Positions 37,823 through 49,833 of a stretch of 64,000 bases of DNA are shown here, piece after piece (the stretch's first letter is position 1; every line of letters begins with the position of its first letter). The DNA is taken from the NCBI GenBank assembly GCA_021732005.1, contig JAKFVT010000032.1:1-64000 (forward strand), read 5' to 3'. This DNA comes from Mycobacterium sp. (lineage in GTDB: Bacteria; Actinomycetota; Actinomycetes; Mycobacteriales; Mycobacteriaceae). The notes beneath the pieces are model-generated. The model saw nothing but the letters and a program-made list of their open reading frames with translations. It made no database searches and was not told where the DNA came from. A program made the position numbers and the translations under genes.

Positions 37823-38649
37823 TCCGCCATTGTGCACGAGTTGCCGCGGACACGCTGGACACGCGCGCTCTGATACAGGCAAATAGCCGCAGCGGCAGCA
37901 ACATTCAGACTCTCCGCACCGCCGGCCATCGGGATTGTCACCCGCCGGTCGGCCAGCGCGGCAACGTCGGCGGACAGGCCTTGAGACTCTGGGCCGAACA
38001 CCCAGGCGGTCGGCGCGGCCAGGACCGGGTCGGCGTCGTCCAGGCTCATCTCGCCATCCAGCGTCGTCGCCAGCACCTGCAGGCCCGCGCCGCGCAACCG
38101 GGCGAGAACGTCCTCAGCATGATCGGCGACCACCACCGGCACCGCGAAGATGCTGCCCGCCGAGGACCGTAAAACCTTGCCGTTGTACGGATCCACGCTG
38201 TGTCCGGCGAACACCACCGCCGCGGCTCCCATCGCGTCGGCCAACCGGATCAGGGTCCCGGCATTACCCGGCTCCGACAACTCGACCGCCACCACCACCA
38301 ACAGCGGCCGGCCGGCCAGCACCGCATCGATATCGCCGTCGGGGGTCGTACACACCGCGACCAGCCCCGAGGGCGTTACCGTCTCCGACAGCGCCTTGGC
38401 CGCACGCTCAGTCACCTGGTGGACAGTCAACCCGGTGAGCAGCTGGGCATGGCGCTGGGCGGCCGCTTCGGTGGCGAACACCTCGACCACCAGTCCGCGG
38501 CGGCCCGCAGCCTCGACCAGGTTGGGGCCCTCGGCCAAAAAGCGCCCAGCACGACGACGCCCGGTGTGGCGCTGCAGTTTTACTGCAGCTGCCACCCGGG
38601 CGGATCGCTCAGTGAGTGCCTCTGACTCCGAAATGTCAGGCGGCTTCAC
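37819..38649 (-). CDS. tsnR: SpoU/TrmH-family RNA 2'-O-methyltransferase (276 aa)
   Basis: The protein is a SPOUT-fold methyltransferase acting on rRNA or tRNA, and is the Rv1644 (tsnR) counterpart. An N-terminal L30e-like RNA-binding domain (about residues 20-105; [15 protein letters not shown]) precedes the SPOUT domain with motif 1 [14 protein letters not shown], motif 2 [12 protein letters not shown] and motif 3 [20 protein letters not shown]. The start is taken as GTG 38649, overlapping the end of rplT by 14 bases; no ATG lies at the expected position. The name follows M. tuberculosis usage and does not imply thiostrepton resistance. Confidence 0.9.
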   Translation of the reverse strand: MKPPDISESEALTERSARVAAAVKLQRHTGRRRAGRFLAEGPNLVEAAGRRGLVVEVFATEAAAQRHAQLLTGLTVHQVTERAAKALSETVTPSGLVAVCTTPDGDIDAVLAGRPLLVVVAVELSEPGNAGTLIRLADAMGAAAVVFAGHSVDPYNGKVLRSSAGSIFAVPVVVADHAEDVLARLRGAGLQVLATTLDGEMSLDDADPVLAAPTAWVFGPESQGLSADVAALADRRVTIPMAGGAESLNVAAAAAICLYQSARVQRVRGNSCTMAE

Positions 38650-39025
38650 CGGAGGGAGCGTTGACGTCCTCCGGCAGCGCTGCCTTGGCGACCTCGGCCA
38701 GCGCGGTGAACGCAGCCGGATCACTGACGGCGATCTCGGCGAGGTTCTTGCGGTCGACCTCGACGCCGGCGGCCTTCAGGCCCTGGATCAACCGGTTGTA
38801 GGTGATGTCGTTGGCGCGGGCAGCCGCGTTGATGCGGGAGATCCACAACTTGCGGAACTCACCCTTGCGGGCACGACGGTCCCGGTAGGCGTAGGTCAGC
38901 GAATGCAGCTGCTGCTCTTTGGCTTTGCGGTAGAGCCGCGAGCGCTGGCCGCGGTAGCCCTTCGACGCCTTGAGTACTGTGCGCCGCTTCTTCTGGGCAT
39001 TGAGTGCGCGCTTCACGCGTGCCAT
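38636..39025 (-). CDS. rplT: 50S ribosomal protein L20
   Basis: This 129-residue, very basic primary 23S rRNA-binding protein begins [15 protein letters not shown] and has the family block [16 protein letters not shown]. It lies in the conserved infC-rpmI-rplT cluster, 48 bases after rpmI. L20 is an autoregulator of this operon in several bacteria; no such site is assigned here. Confidence 0.98.
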   Translation of the reverse strand: MARVKRALNAQKKRRTVLKASKGYRGQRSRLYRKAKEQQLHSLTYAYRDRRARKGEFRKLWISRINAAARANDITYNRLIQGLKAAGVEVDRKNLAEIAVSDPAAFTALAEVAKAALPEDVNAPSGEAA

Positions 39026-39073
39026 TGGGGTGTTCCTATTCTCGTTCGGTCAGAAAGTTGAGGGTTACGGCGC

Positions 39074-39268
39074 TTAGCCGTTCAGCATCGCGTTGACGCG
39101 CTTGGCGTCGTTGGGCGCCACGACGGTGCGACCGTCCAGGCGACGGGTGCGCTTGGTGGCCTTGTGCTCGAGCAGGTGGCGACGGTTCGCCTTCTGCCGC
39201 ACGATCTTCCCGGTGCCGGTCTTGCGGAAGCGCTTCGATGCTCCGCTATGAGTCTTGGCCTTGGGCAT
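39074..39268 (-). CDS. rpmI: 50S ribosomal protein L35
   Basis: This 64-residue basic protein has [20 protein letters not shown] at the N-terminus and [14 protein letters not shown], both diagnostic of L35. It begins 12 bases after the infC stop. Confidence 0.98.
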   Translation of the reverse strand: MPKAKTHSGASKRFRKTGTGKIVRQKANRRHLLEHKATKRTRRLDGRTVVAPNDAKRVNAMLNG

Positions 39269-39280
39269 TGGTCCTCAGTT

Positions 39281-39883
<603 letters not shown>

Positions 39884-39968
39884 GGGGCCTCCCTGGTTCG
39901 GTTTCCTGTTCGGACCACCGCGGAGTCACAAGGAAACAGCCGGGGAGAAACCACGCCATCAGCGAGAA

Positions 39969-39989
39969 GGCCCTGCATGTAGCAGGGCC
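39969..39989 (-). promoter_or_regulatory. Hairpin in the infC leader
   Basis: On the minus strand GGCCCTGC, loop TACAT, GCAGGGCC forms an 8-base-pair stem 86 bases upstream of the infC start codon. No T-run follows, so it is not a classical terminator. It may be a leader structure for control of infC-rpmI-rplT. The rest of the 282-base gap to the DUF1844 gene holds divergent promoters that I cannot place exactly. Confidence 0.4.
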
Positions 39990-40165
39990 CAGTGCCGACC
40001 GATCACGGCTGACGCCGCCTGCGAAACCGCAGAACAGATACCATTGCGGTACCTGTGACCGGACCGTTGTACCTGCGGAAACATCCGTGGCCGACGGTGG
40101 GAGTGGGACTCCACTTGCTGTCCCTGGCGTAAGCCGGGACGGTCGTGCATGCCAGTCTAGCAGGC

Positions 40166-40528
40166 ATGACGGACCCAACCACACCACCAGCTGACGCGAG
40201 TGACCCGCGGGCACGCGACCTGGCCGACGTCCCCGCCGTGGAAGTCATCACCCGCGCCGCGGTGATGCTGATGAGCGCGGCAGCGGAGAAAATCGGACTC
40301 TCCTCCCCTGATCCCGACACCAGCGAACACCGCGACCTCGACGAGGCTCGCCGGCTGATCACCGCACTGGCCGGCCTGGTGACCGCCTCTGTGGAGTATC
40401 TCGGCCCGCACGCGGGCCCGGTCCGCGATGGCCTCAAGAGTCTGCAGCTGGCATTCCGGGAAGCCAGCGCCGCCCCCGATGAACCTGGCCACGGTCCGGG
40501 CGAGAAATACACCGGCCCCGTCTGGTAG
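40166..40528 (+). CDS. DUF1844 domain protein (120 aa)
   Basis: DUF1844 proteins are small and helical, of unknown function, and are frequent next to infC/lysX-type clusters in actinobacteria. The pattern [21 protein letters not shown] followed by [16 protein letters not shown] is typical. The start is ATG at 40166 (MTDPTTPP). It is divergent from infC and 47 bases ahead of lysX. No function is proposed. Confidence 0.85.
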   Translation: MTDPTTPPADASDPRARDLADVPAVEVITRAAVMLMSAAAEKIGLSSPDPDTSEHRDLDEARRLITALAGLVTASVEYLGPHAGPVRDGLKSLQLAFREASAAPDEPGHGPGEKYTGPVW

Positions 40529-40556
40529 CACACCACAGACAATTCGTATGTCGAAG

Positions 40557-40562
40557 TAATAT
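40557..40562 (+). promoter_or_regulatory. Candidate -10 element for lysX
   Basis: TAATAT matches the SigA-type -10 TAnnnT and lies 13 bases before the lysX ATG, so the leader would be only about 6 bases. The -35 is not convincing. Confidence 0.4.
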
Positions 40563-40575
40563 CCTCGGCGGCACT

Positions 40576-43500
40576 ATGACCGCCACCACGAGTCGGCCAA
40601 CTTCACGGTTCCGCTGGGTGCCCGCGGCGGCCGGCTGGATCATCGGCGTGATCGCGACGCTGTCCCTGCTGTCGAGCGTCTCGACGATCCTGCGGCACGC
40701 CATCCGGATACCGCGGGAGTTCATCAACAGCTATCTGTTCAACTTCCCCGACACCAGCTTCGCGTGGGCGTTCGTCCTTGCTCTGCTGGCCGCCGCACTC
40801 GCGGCGCGCAAACGCATCGCCTGGTGGATTCTCGTTTTCTACATGGTGGCAGCGTCGGTGTGGAACATCACCGACCTGCTGACCGGCGACGAGACCGCAG
40901 CCGTGGACGCCGGCGAAGTGATCGGCCTGACGTTCCACATCGCCGCGGCCATCGCACTGGTGCTGGCCTACAAGGAGTTCTGGGCACGGGTCCGCCGCGG
41001 GGCCCTCGTCAAGGCCGCCGCGGCGCTCGTGGCCGGCCTGGCCGTCGGCACCGCGATCGGCTGGGCGCTTCTCGAATTCTTCCCCGGCACCCTGGCCCGC
41101 GAAGACCGATTCCTGTACGCACTCAACCGGGTCGGTGCGTTCGCCGGAGCCGGTTCCGAATCCTTCACCGGCCATCCACACACCTTCGTCAACGCACTGC
41201 TCGGTCTGTTCGGCGCCATGGCGCTGATGGTGGCCGCGATCGTGTTGTTCCAATCCCAGCGCGCCGAGAACGCGTTGACCGGCGAGGACGAATCCGCCAT
41301 TCGCGGACTGCTGCAGGTGTACGGCAAGAACGATTCGCTCGGCTATTTCGCCACCCGTCGCGACAAGTCCGTGGTGTTCGCCGCCAACGGGCGCGCCGCG
41401 ATCACCTACCGCGTCGAGGTGGGGGTCTGCCTGGCCAGCGGGGACCCGATCGGCGACCCGCGCGCCTGGCCGCAGGCCATTGCGGCGTGGCTGTCGCTGT
41501 GCCAGGAGTATGGCTGGGCACCCGGGGTGATGGGCGCGAGTTCCACCGGCGCCCAAGCGTTCCGCGAGGCCGGGCTGAACGCCCTTCAACTCGGCGACGA
41601 GGCGATTCTTTATCCCGACCAGTTCCACCTGTCCGGGTCCGATATGCGCGCCGTGCGCCAGGCCGTCACCCGCGCCCGCCGCGCAGGCCTCACAGTCCGG
41701 TTCCGGCGGCATCGCGACTTTTCGCCGGACGAGATGGCCGCCGTGATCAGCCGGGCCGACGGCTGGCGCGACACCGAAACCGAACGCGGCTTCTCGATGG
41801 CACTGGGGCGGCTCGGTGACCGCGCCGACGGCGACTGCTTGTTGGTGGAGGCGGTGCAGGGCGCGGGCGTCGAGGGGCAGGAGGGAGGTGAGGTCGTCGC
41901 GATGCTCTCGCTCGTGCCGTGGGGCACCAACGGGCTGTCGCTGGACCTGATGCGCCGCTCGCCGCAGTCCCCCAACGGAACCATCGAGCTGATGGTCACC
42001 GAATTGCTACAGAACGCCGAAGAACTCGGCGTCAACCGCGTCTCGCTGAACTTCGCGATGTTCCGCGCCGCCTTCGAGCAGGGCGCGCAGCTCGGCGCCG
42101 GGCCCGTGGCGCGGCTGTGGCGCGCGGTGCTGGTGTTCTTCTCGAAGTGGTGGCAGCTGGAGACCCTGTACCGCTCCAACATGAAGTACCAACCGCATTG
42201 GGTGCCGCGCTACGCCTGCTACGAGGACGCGCGGCTGGTGCCGCGGGTCGGTGTCGCATCCGTCATCGCCGAGGGCTTCCTGGTGCTGCCGTTCTCCCGG
42301 CGCACCAAACAGCACACCGGCCACTACTCTGCGGTCCCCGAGGACCTGGCCGCATCGGGACGGCTGCACGCCGACGGCACAGCACCCGATGCGGTCGACG
42401 AACCCGCCGACGACCCCGAGACTCGGCATCGCGACCGCCTCCCGGACCAGGTTCGCGTCCGGATGGCGAAACTGAAAACGCTGCAGCGCAACGGAATCGA
42501 CGCATACCCGGTGGGCAGCCCACCCACCCACACCGTCGCCCAGGCGCTGGGAGCCGCCGACGACGTCACCCTCAGTGTCGCGGGCCGGATCCTGCGTGCC
42601 CGCGACTACGGCGGCGTTGTGTTCGCTCAGCTGCGCGACTGGTCCGGCGACGTGCAGCTGCTGTTGGACAACGCGACGCTCGACGGCGTCGCCGAAGACT
42701 TCGCCGCCGTCGATCTCGGTGATCTCGTCGAGGTCACCGGGCACATGGGGTACAGCAAGAACGGCACCCGATCGGTGCTGGTTCAGCAGTGGCGCATGCT
42801 CGGAAAGTGCCTACGACCCCTGCCGGACAAGTGGAAGGGCCTACAGGATCCGGAGGCCCGGGTCCGCGCCCGCTACGTCGACCTCGCCATCAACGCCGAA
42901 GCCCGAGACCTGATCCGGGCGCGCAGCAACGTCCTGCACTCGATCCGGGACACCTTGTTCAACAAGGGTTTTCTCGAAGTCGAGACGCCGATCCTGCAAC
43001 AGATCCACGGCGGAGCCAACGCCCGGCCGTTCAAAACCCACATCAACGCGTACGACCTTGACCTTTATCTGCGCATCGCCCCTGAGCTGTACCTCAAGCG
43101 GTTGTGCGTCGGGGGCGTCGAGCGGGTCTTCGAGTTGGGCCGGGCGTTCCGCAACGAGGGCGTCGACTTCAGCCACAACCCGGAGTTCACCCTGCTCGAG
43201 GCCTACCAGGCGCACGCCGACTACCGGATGTGGATCGACGGCTGCCGCGAATTGATTCAGAACGCGGCAATCGCCGCCAACGGGTCCGCGGTGGTGATGC
43301 GGCCGAAGCAGGACTGCCCCGACCGGCTCGAGCCGATCGACATCTCCGGAACCTGGACCGTCAAGACCGTGCACGACGCCGTCTCCGAAGCCCTCGGCGA
43401 ACAGATCGACGCCCACACCGATCTGCCCGTCCTGCGCCGGTTGTGCCATGCCGCGCGGATTCCCTACCTGACCCATTGGGACTGCGGTGCGGTGGTGCTC

Positions 43501-43893
43501 GAACTCTACGAGCGGCTGGTGGAGGAACACACCGAAGCGCCGACGTTCTACACCGACTTTCCGACCTCGGTGTCGCCGCTGACCCGTCCGCATCGCAGCA
43601 AGCCAGGGGTCGCCGAGCGTTGGGATCTGGTGGCGTGGGGCGTCGAGTTGGGCACCGCCTACAGCGAGCTGACCGATCCGGTCGAGCAGCGACGCCGGCT
43701 GCAGGAACAGTCCCTGCTGGCCGCCGGCGGCGATGCCGAGGCGATGGAACTCGACGAGGACTTCCTGCAGGCAATGGAATACGCGATGCCGCCGACGGGC
43801 GGCCTCGGCGTCGGCGTCGATCGGGTGGTCATGCTGATCACCGGCCGCAGCATCCGGGAAACGCTCCCCTTCCCGCTCGCCAAACCCCGGTAG
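40576..43893 (+). CDS. lysX: LysX: lysylphosphatidylglycerol synthase fused to lysyl-tRNA synthetase (1105 aa)
   Basis: This mycobacterial two-enzyme fusion makes Lys-tRNA and transfers lysine to phosphatidylglycerol, changing membrane charge. Order: polytopic MprF-like membrane domain (about residues 12-235), cytosolic transferase domain DUF2156 (about 245-560), OB-fold anticodon domain (about 635-745), class II LysRS core (about 765-1100). Motif 2 [20 protein letters not shown] and motif 3 [17 protein letters not shown] are intact. The position next to infC and uvrA matches M. tuberculosis. A housekeeping lysS is expected elsewhere. Confidence 0.96.
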   Translation: MTATTSRPTSRFRWVPAAAGWIIGVIATLSLLSSVSTILRHAIRIPREFINSYLFNFPDTSFAWAFVLALLAAALAARKRIAWWILVFYMVAASVWNITDLLTGDETAAVDAGEVIGLTFHIAAAIALVLAYKEFWARVRRGALVKAAAALVAGLAVGTAIGWALLEFFPGTLAREDRFLYALNRVGAFAGAGSESFTGHPHTFVNALLGLFGAMALMVAAIVLFQSQRAENALTGEDESAIRGLLQVYGKNDSLGYFATRRDKSVVFAANGRAAITYRVEVGVCLASGDPIGDPRAWPQAIAAWLSLCQEYGWAPGVMGASSTGAQAFREAGLNALQLGDEAILYPDQFHLSGSDMRAVRQAVTRARRAGLTVRFRRHRDFSPDEMAAVISRADGWRDTETERGFSMALGRLGDRADGDCLLVEAVQGAGVEGQEGGEVVAMLSLVPWGTNGLSLDLMRRSPQSPNGTIELMVTELLQNAEELGVNRVSLNFAMFRAAFEQGAQLGAGPVARLWRAVLVFFSKWWQLETLYRSNMKYQPHWVPRYACYEDARLVPRVGVASVIAEGFLVLPFSRRTKQHTGHYSAVPEDLAASGRLHADGTAPDAVDEPADDPETRHRDRLPDQVRVRMAKLKTLQRNGIDAYPVGSPPTHTVAQALGAADDVTLSVAGRILRARDYGGVVFAQLRDWSGDVQLLLDNATLDGVAEDFAAVDLGDLVEVTGHMGYSKNGTRSVLVQQWRMLGKCLRPLPDKWKGLQDPEARVRARYVDLAINAEARDLIRARSNVLHSIRDTLFNKGFLEVETPILQQIHGGANARPFKTHINAYDLDLYLRIAPELYLKRLCVGGVERVFELGRAFRNEGVDFSHNPEFTLLEAYQAHADYRMWIDGCRELIQNAAIAANGSAVVMRPKQDCPDRLEPIDISGTWTVKTVHDAVSEALGEQIDAHTDLPVLRRLCHAARIPYLTHWDCGAVVLELYERLVEEHTEAPTFYTDFPTSVSPLTRPHRSKPGVAERWDLVAWGVELGTAYSELTDPVEQRRRLQEQSLLAAGGDAEAMELDEDFLQAMEYAMPPTGGLGVGVDRVVMLITGRSIRETLPFPLAKPR

Positions 43894-43947
43894 CTCGCCG
43901 AAGGAACTTCACAGCCACCAGCCAGGAAATGCCGTCACCATGAGAAC

Positions 43948-45390
43948 GTGACCACGGCTGATCACCAACACATTTCGTTGATGCACGGATGGTTGCCTCT
44001 CACGGTTCAGATCGTGGCCGGCCTGGTTCTGGTGTTCGCTGTGGGCTGGCGCACCCGACGCTGGCGGCTGCTGTGGCTGCCGCTGGCCGCGATCGTCGGT
44101 ATCGCCACCGCCTGGTTCACCCAATGGAGCATCGCCGACGACGGCCTGTCCGGCGACCCCGCCCCGCAGCAGCTGTGGGTGTGGATCGCCGCAACGGGTC
44201 TGGCCGCGGTGGTCGCGGTCGTCGGCTGGCGCGGCACGCGCTGGTGGCGTCGGGGCATGTCGGTGCTGGCGATACCACTGTGCGGGCTGGCAACGGCGTT
44301 GATGCTGAACCTCTGGGTGGGCTACTTCCCGACCGTGCAGACCGCCTGGAATCAAGTCACCGCAGGCCCGTTGCCCGACCAGACCGACCGCGCCACGGTC
44401 ACCGCGATGGTGCAGCAACACGCCATCCCGGCCAAGGGAACGGTCGTCAAAGTCACGATCCCCTCGGACGCATCGCATTTCGCGCATCGCGACGAACTCG
44501 TCTATCTGCCGCCGGCGTACTACGCCACCAACCCGCCGCCGAAGCTGCCGACGGTGATGATGATCGGCGGGGAGTTCAACACCCCCGCCGACTGGCTACG
44601 CGCCGGCAATGCGATCAAGACGATCGACGACTTCGCATCCGCACATCACGGCAACGCCCCGGTGTTCGTGTTCGTCGACTCCGGCGGGGCGTTCAACAAC
44701 GACACCGAATGCGTGAACGGCCCGCGCGGTAATGCCGCCGATCATCTGACCAAAGATGTTGTGCCGTTCATGCTTTCGAACTTCGGTGTCAGTGCCAACC
44801 GCGCGAACTGGGGCCTGGTCGGCTGGTCGATGGGTGGTACCTGCGCCGTCGACCTCACCACGATGCATCCAGACATGTTCAGCACGTTTGAGGACATCGC
44901 GGGCGATCTGACCCCGAACTCCGGCAACAAGACCCAGACGATCTCTCGGCTGTTCGGGGGCGACGCCACCGCTTACGCCAATTTCGACCCCGCCACCGTC
45001 ATCACCAGACATGGCCCCTATCAGGGCGTATCGGGGTGGTTCGCCATCTCAGGCGCACCATCCGCGCAGCGAGCGACCCCCACCACCATCGAGACCGGCG
45101 CGAGCGGCCTGGGTGGCCGCGACGCCAACCCCAATCCCAACGACCAGACCGGCGCAGCGAACACGCTGTGCGGATTGGGCACCGCCAACGGCATCAACTG
45201 CTCGGTGGTGGCTGCGCCCGGCAAGCACGATTGGCCCTTCGCCGCGCGCGCCTTCGCCGACGCACTGCCCTGGCTGGCCGGCCAGATCGGGACGCCCGGC
45301 ATCCCGGCGGTCGCGCTGCCGGGCCCGCCGGTGCCGCCACCGGGACCGGTCACGATCGCTGCCGCCGGGAGGCCGCCGGGAGTACGGTGA
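43948..45390 (+). CDS. Membrane-anchored alpha/beta-hydrolase esterase (480 aa, Rv1639c-like)
   Basis: Four N-terminal transmembrane helices (about residues 15-130) carry an exported esterase-D-type domain. GLVGWSMGGTCAVDL contains the nucleophile elbow Ser, and a later His is available in PGKHDWPFA. A proline-rich tail ends the protein (PGPPVPPPGPVTIA). The GTG at 43948 gives a good N-terminus. The fold resembles mycolyltransferase-like esterases, but no such activity can be claimed. It lies directly after lysX on the same strand. Confidence 0.85.
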   Translation: MTTADHQHISLMHGWLPLTVQIVAGLVLVFAVGWRTRRWRLLWLPLAAIVGIATAWFTQWSIADDGLSGDPAPQQLWVWIAATGLAAVVAVVGWRGTRWWRRGMSVLAIPLCGLATALMLNLWVGYFPTVQTAWNQVTAGPLPDQTDRATVTAMVQQHAIPAKGTVVKVTIPSDASHFAHRDELVYLPPAYYATNPPPKLPTVMMIGGEFNTPADWLRAGNAIKTIDDFASAHHGNAPVFVFVDSGGAFNNDTECVNGPRGNAADHLTKDVVPFMLSNFGVSANRANWGLVGWSMGGTCAVDLTTMHPDMFSTFEDIAGDLTPNSGNKTQTISRLFGGDATAYANFDPATVITRHGPYQGVSGWFAISGAPSAQRATPTTIETGASGLGGRDANPNPNDQTGAANTLCGLGTANGINCSVVAAPGKHDWPFAARAFADALPWLAGQIGTPGIPAVALPGPPVPPPGPVTIAAAGRPPGVR

Positions 45391-45395
45391 TCGTC

Positions 45396-45641
45396 ATGCC
45401 CGACGAATCCGTTGCCGAACCACCGTTGGACTCCGGCTACAACGAATCCGGGGTGCCCACCTTCGAATCGGTGCAGGAGAAGATCGAGACACGGTATGGA
45501 ACTGCGCTCGGCTCAGCCGAATTGGACGCCGAGACACCGGAGGGCCGCACTATCGAGGAGCAGTACGACGCCCGTCAGCGGGCGGCGGCCGAGCGGCTGG
45601 AAGAGATCCGCGCGTCGATGCACAAGCCGGATCAATCCTGA
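45396..45641 (+). CDS. Small acidic helical protein (81 aa)
   Basis: A short, charged protein (FESVQEKIETRYGTALGSAE; YDARQRAAAERLEEIRASM) without known domain, probably partly coiled coil. The ATG at 45396 is used; a GTG at 45387 overlaps the esterase stop as GTGA and has GGAG 4 bases upstream, so it could be the real start. By position it corresponds to the small gene next to uvrA in M. tuberculosis (Rv1638A), but that is inference. The last base of its stop is 2 bases before the next start. Confidence 0.75.
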   Translation: MPDESVAEPPLDSGYNESGVPTFESVQEKIETRYGTALGSAELDAETPEGRTIEEQYDARQRAAAERLEEIRASMHKPDQS

Positions 45642-45643
45642 CC

Positions 45644-46822
45644 TTGCGTTCGTTCACAGTAGAAGAGCGGCGTGCTCGCCTCGCCCGGCGGCACTATCTG
45701 TCGCCGGATGCGCAGCAAGATCTGATCGGCATCACCGGAGCTCTGATCGGCTGGCATGCCACCGATCCAGCCACCCCTTATTTGTCGTTGTGGTCACGCA
45801 AGCACAGCTTCCACACCGCCGACCTCGACCACGAGTTGTACGACAAGCGGTCAGCGGTGAAGCATCTCGCGATGCGACGCACGCTGTGGCTGGTCGACGC
45901 TGAACATCTGCCCCTGCTGCAAGCCGCCGCCAGCGATCGCGTCGCGGACAATGAGCAGCGGCGGCTCATCCTGGACGTCCAGAACGCCGGCGTGGCCGCG
46001 GACGGGCGACGGTGGTTCGATTCCGCAAGGTCGGCAGTGCTGGAATATCTGCGCAGCTGCCCGAGTGCGTCGAGTGCACAACTGCGGCAAGAACTCCCAG
46101 CACTGGCCGGCACCTACAACCCGGCCCCGGGAAAGACGTATGGCCGCGAAACTCCACTGGCCCCGCGGGTACTGACGGTCCTGGCGGTGCGCGGCGACAT
46201 TGTGCGGGGCCCGAACGACGGCGGCTGGACGACGTCGCGGCCCCGCTGGGCGCTCGCCGAACGATGGCTGGGCCCCGCCGCCGAGCCATGGGATGGCGAC
46301 GACGCCCGAGCGGAACTGGTGCGGCAGTGGCTGCGTGCGTTCGGCCCGGCGAGCGTCGACGACGTCAAATGGTGGTTCGGCAGCACTCTCACGGCAGTCC
46401 GCCGCGCGCTTCGCGCCATCGGCGCCGTCGAGGTAGATCTCCATGGGACGCCCGGATATGCACTGCCTGATGACCTCGAATCCGAACCGGCGAACGAGCC
46501 GTGGGTGGCCCTGTTGCCCGGGCTGGACGTCACCACGATGGGGTGGTTCCGCCGGGATTGGTACCTGGACAGCCACCGCGAGCAGGTATTCGACCGCAGC
46601 GGTAACGCTGGTCCGACGGCATGGTTGAACGGCCGGGTGGTCGGTGGCTGGTGTCAGGATGCCGACGGGCGCATCCAAGTTCAGGAACTCGAGGACGTCG
46701 GCCGAGCAGCCCGCCAGGCGCTAATGCACCGTGCGGCCGAACTCACCGAGTGGCTGAACGGATCGCGTGTCAGTCCGCGGTTCCCGTCACCGTTGTCGAA
46801 AGCTGGCGCGGCTAAGCGCTGA
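45644..46822 (+). CDS. Winged-helix DNA-binding protein of the HTH_42 / AlkZ superfamily (392 aa)
   Basis: The sequence has the DNA-glycosylase-related HTH_42 architecture: tandem winged helices with [15 protein letters not shown] and a C-terminal [12 protein letters not shown] block. At the place where AlkZ/YcaQ enzymes have the catalytic Q-x-Q or Q-x-D, this protein reads WHATDP, so glycosylase activity is uncertain. The likely start is TTG at 45644 (then [18 protein letters not shown]). Its 3' end overlaps the convergent uvrA by 11 bases. A link to DNA repair is suggested by both family and location. Confidence 0.8.
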   Translation: MRSFTVEERRARLARRHYLSPDAQQDLIGITGALIGWHATDPATPYLSLWSRKHSFHTADLDHELYDKRSAVKHLAMRRTLWLVDAEHLPLLQAAASDRVADNEQRRLILDVQNAGVAADGRRWFDSARSAVLEYLRSCPSASSAQLRQELPALAGTYNPAPGKTYGRETPLAPRVLTVLAVRGDIVRGPNDGGWTTSRPRWALAERWLGPAAEPWDGDDARAELVRQWLRAFGPASVDDVKWWFGSTLTAVRRALRAIGAVEVDLHGTPGYALPDDLESEPANEPWVALLPGLDVTTMGWFRRDWYLDSHREQVFDRSGNAGPTAWLNGRVVGGWCQDADGRIQVQELEDVGRAARQALMHRAAELTEWLNGSRVSPRFPSPLSKAGAAKR

Positions 46823-49715
46823 CCTTGCGCCTCCGGGTTGTCCGCTTTGGTGCGGGTGCCGCGGGCAGCACGTCGGCAAGGAACTTGCCGGTGTAACTGT
46901 TCGGCACCGCCGCCACGTCTTCCGGGGTGCCCTGCGCGACGACTGTGCCGCCACCCGAACCACCCTCGGGACCCATGTCGATGATCCAGTCCGAGGTCTT
47001 GATGACGTCCAGGTTGTGTTCGATGACGATCACCGAATTACCTTTGTCGACAAGGCCGTTGATGACTTTCAGCAGCTTGCGGATGTCCTCGAAGTGCAGG
47101 CCGGTGGTCGGCTCGTCGAGGATGTAGACGGTGCGGCCGGTCGAGCGCTTCTGCAGTTCGGCGGCGAGCTTGACGCGCTGTGCCTCACCGCCGGACAACG
47201 TCGGCGCCGGCTGGCCCAACCGGACATAGCCCAGCCCTACGTCGACCAGCGTGCGCAGGTAGCGGTGGATACTGCTGATCGGCTCGAAGAACTCCGCGGC
47301 ATCCTCGATGGACATGTCGAGAACCTCGGAGATCGTCTTGCCCTTGTAGTGCACCTCGAGGGTCTCGCGGTTGTAGCGTGCGCCATGGCACACCTCGCAC
47401 GGAACGTAGACGTCGGGCAGGAAGTTCATCTCGATCTTGATGGTGCCGTCACCCGAACACGCTTCGCAGCGGCCACCTTTGACGTTGAACGAGAATCGGC
47501 CTGGCTGATAGCCGCGAACCTTCGCCTCGGTGGTGGCGGCGAACAATGTCCGGATCTTGTCGAACACACCGGTGTAGGTGGCCGGATTCGAGCGCGGGGT
47601 GCGCCCGATCGGCGACTGGTCGACCCGGACCAGCTTGTCGAGGTGTTCCAGACCGTTGATCCGGGTGTGACGGCCCGGGACCTGGCGGGCCCCGTTGAGC
47701 TTGTTGGCCAGCACTGTGGCCAGGATGTCGTTGACCAGGGTGGACTTTCCGGAGCCGGACACACCCGTCACGGATGTGAGCACCCCGAGGGGGAACGCGA
47801 CGTCGATGTCGTGCAGGTTGTGCTCCCGCGCACCGATGACGGTGATCTCCTTGCGGCGATCCACCGGGCGGCGGTTGACCGGCACGTCGATGCTCTGCTT
47901 GCCCGAGAGGTAGGCACCGGTGATCGAGTTGGGGTTGCGCAGCAGATCGGCATACGTGCCGCTGTGCACCACCTGGCCGCCGTGCTCACCGGCAGCCGGC
48001 CCGATGTCGACGACCCAGTCGGAGTGCGCGATGGTGTCTTCGTCGTGTTCGACGACGATCAGAGTGTTGCCCAGATCTCTTAGCCGCGTGAGGGTTTCGA
48101 TGAGTCGACGGTTGTCACGCTGATGCAGTCCGATCGACGGTTCGTCGAGCACGTAGAGCACACCGACCAGACCCGACCCGATCTGGGTGGCCAACCGGAT
48201 GCGCTGAGCCTCACCGCCGGACAGGGTGCCCGCCGCGCGGGACAATGACAGATAGTCCAGCCCGACGTCGAGCAGGAAGCCCAGCCGCGACTGCACCTCC
48301 TTGAGTACCTGCCCGGCGATGGCCGACTCACGGGCGCCCAGGGTGAGGGCGTTGAGGAACTCCGAGCAATCCGAGATGGACAGCTCGGACACTTCGGCGA
48401 TCGACTTCGCGCCGTACTCCCCCGCGGCCAGCGTGACCGCGAGGATCTCCGGCTTCAACCGGGTGCCCTGGCACTCCGGGCACGGCACGTCACGCATGAA
48501 CCCGTCGTAGCGCTCTTTCATCTGCTCGGATTCGGTCTGCTCCATACGCCGGTGCAGAAACGCCATCACACCTTCGAACTCGGCGTAATACGACCGGGTC
48601 CGTCCGTACCGGTTCTTGTAGCGGACGTGGACCTGCTCGTCGCAGCCTTCCAGAATTGCCTTGCGCGCCTTGGCCGGAAGCTTGCGCCACGGGGTGTTGA
48701 CGTCGAATCCCATCGACTCACCCAGGCCGGCCATCATCCGGGTGAAGTACTCGGCGGTGTGGCCCATCGCCCACGGCGCGACCGCACCGTCGGCGAGTGT
48801 CAGATCCGGGTCGGGAACCACCAGCTCGGGGTCGACTTCCTTGCGGATGCCGAGGCCGCTGCATTCCGGGCAGGCGCCGTAGGGCGAGTTGAACGAGAAC
48901 GATCGCGGTTCCAGGTCGTCGACGGCCAGCGGATGTCCGTTGGGGCAGGCCAGCTTCTCGGAGAACCGCTGCTCGCGGTGTGGGTGGTCGTCCTCGCGGT
49001 CGACGAACTCGAGCACGACGATGCCATCTGCCAGATTCAGCGCCGTCTCGACCGAGTCGGTAAGGCGCTGCTTGGCGCTGGTCTTGACGGTGAGCCGATC
49101 GATGACCACCTCGATGTCGTGCTTTTCCTGCTTCTTCAGCTTCGGCGGGTCGGTCAGAGAATGCACGACTCCGTCGACCCGGACCCGGCTGTAGCCCTGG
49201 CTGTTGAGCTTGTCGAAGAGGTCGACGAACTCACCCTTGCGGGTGCGCACCACCGGCGCCAACACCTGGAAACGCAGACCTTCGTCCATGGCGAGTACCT
49301 GGTCGACGATCTGCTGCGGGGTCTGCCGTGCGATGCGCTCCCCGCATACCGGGCAGTGCGGGGTACCGGCGCGGGCATAGAGCAGGCGCAGGTAGTCGTA
49401 GACCTCGGTGATGGTGCCGACCGTGGAGCGCGGGTTGCGGTTGGTGGACTTCTGGTCGATCGACACCGCCGGGGAGAGCCCCTCGATGAAGTCGACGTCC
49501 GGCTTGTCCATCTGACCGAGGAACTGGCGCGCATACGCAGACAGCGACTCGACATAGCGGCGCTGCCCTTCGGCGAAAATGGTGTCGAACGCCAACGAGG
49601 ACTTGCCCGATCCGGACAGCCCCGTGAAGACGATCAGACTGTCGCGGGGCAAGTCCAGGTCGATGCCGCGCAAGTTGTGCTCACGCGCCCCCTTGACGAT
49701 CAGCCGGTCAGCCAC
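46812..49715 (-). CDS. uvrA: Excinuclease ABC subunit A
   Basis: UvrA is the damage-recognition ATPase of nucleotide excision repair. Two ABC modules are complete: Walker [16 protein letters not shown] and [15 protein letters not shown], with signatures [13 protein letters not shown] and [13 protein letters not shown]. Zinc modules are CPVC...C-type near residue 118 and CEACSGDG...[10 protein letters not shown] near 740-765. The start is GTG at 49715 ([14 protein letters not shown]) with GGAAGGGGGG upstream; a longer frame to 49772 is not conserved in type. Length 967 residues. Confidence 0.97.
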   Translation of the reverse strand: MADRLIVKGAREHNLRGIDLDLPRDSLIVFTGLSGSGKSSLAFDTIFAEGQRRYVESLSAYARQFLGQMDKPDVDFIEGLSPAVSIDQKSTNRNPRSTVGTITEVYDYLRLLYARAGTPHCPVCGERIARQTPQQIVDQVLAMDEGLRFQVLAPVVRTRKGEFVDLFDKLNSQGYSRVRVDGVVHSLTDPPKLKKQEKHDIEVVIDRLTVKTSAKQRLTDSVETALNLADGIVVLEFVDREDDHPHREQRFSEKLACPNGHPLAVDDLEPRSFSFNSPYGACPECSGLGIRKEVDPELVVPDPDLTLADGAVAPWAMGHTAEYFTRMMAGLGESMGFDVNTPWRKLPAKARKAILEGCDEQVHVRYKNRYGRTRSYYAEFEGVMAFLHRRMEQTESEQMKERYDGFMRDVPCPECQGTRLKPEILAVTLAAGEYGAKSIAEVSELSISDCSEFLNALTLGARESAIAGQVLKEVQSRLGFLLDVGLDYLSLSRAAGTLSGGEAQRIRLATQIGSGLVGVLYVLDEPSIGLHQRDNRRLIETLTRLRDLGNTLIVVEHDEDTIAHSDWVVDIGPAAGEHGGQVVHSGTYADLLRNPNSITGAYLSGKQSIDVPVNRRPVDRRKEITVIGAREHNLHDIDVAFPLGVLTSVTGVSGSGKSTLVNDILATVLANKLNGARQVPGRHTRINGLEHLDKLVRVDQSPIGRTPRSNPATYTGVFDKIRTLFAATTEAKVRGYQPGRFSFNVKGGRCEACSGDGTIKIEMNFLPDVYVPCEVCHGARYNRETLEVHYKGKTISEVLDMSIEDAAEFFEPISSIHRYLRTLVDVGLGYVRLGQPAPTLSGGEAQRVKLAAELQKRSTGRTVYILDEPTTGLHFEDIRKLLKVINGLVDKGNSVIVIEHNLDVIKTSDWIIDMGPEGGSGGGTVVAQGTPEDVAAVPNSYTGKFLADVLPAAPAPKRTTRRRKVSA

Positions 49716-49796
49716 CAGCCCCCCTTCCTGCGGGTTTGTGGGCACGAAGGCGCCGACGAGAGGACAGTCCATCTCGAACGCGGCGCATTGAACCCC

Positions 49797-49819
49797 ATGC
49801 TATGTCGACCCACCGACAA
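49797..49819 (-). promoter_or_regulatory. RecA-NDp / PafBC-type DNA-damage promoter of uvrA
   Basis: The minus strand reads TTGTCGGTG, 8 bases, TAGCAT, which exactly fits the mycobacterial LexA-independent consensus TTGTCRGTG-N8-TAnnnT. The -10 is at 49797-49802, the upstream motif at 49811-49819. It is about 80 bases upstream of the uvrA GTG. uvrA of M. tuberculosis is known to be damage-induced through this class of promoter. Confidence 0.8.
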
Positions 49820-49833
49820 GTAACGTGGCGACC

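Noticed and set aside
49774..49794. LexA box for uvrA
   Set aside because: TCGAAC is followed by TTGAAC rather than GTTCGA at the right spacing, so no palindrome exists. The RecA-NDp-type promoter explains damage control better.
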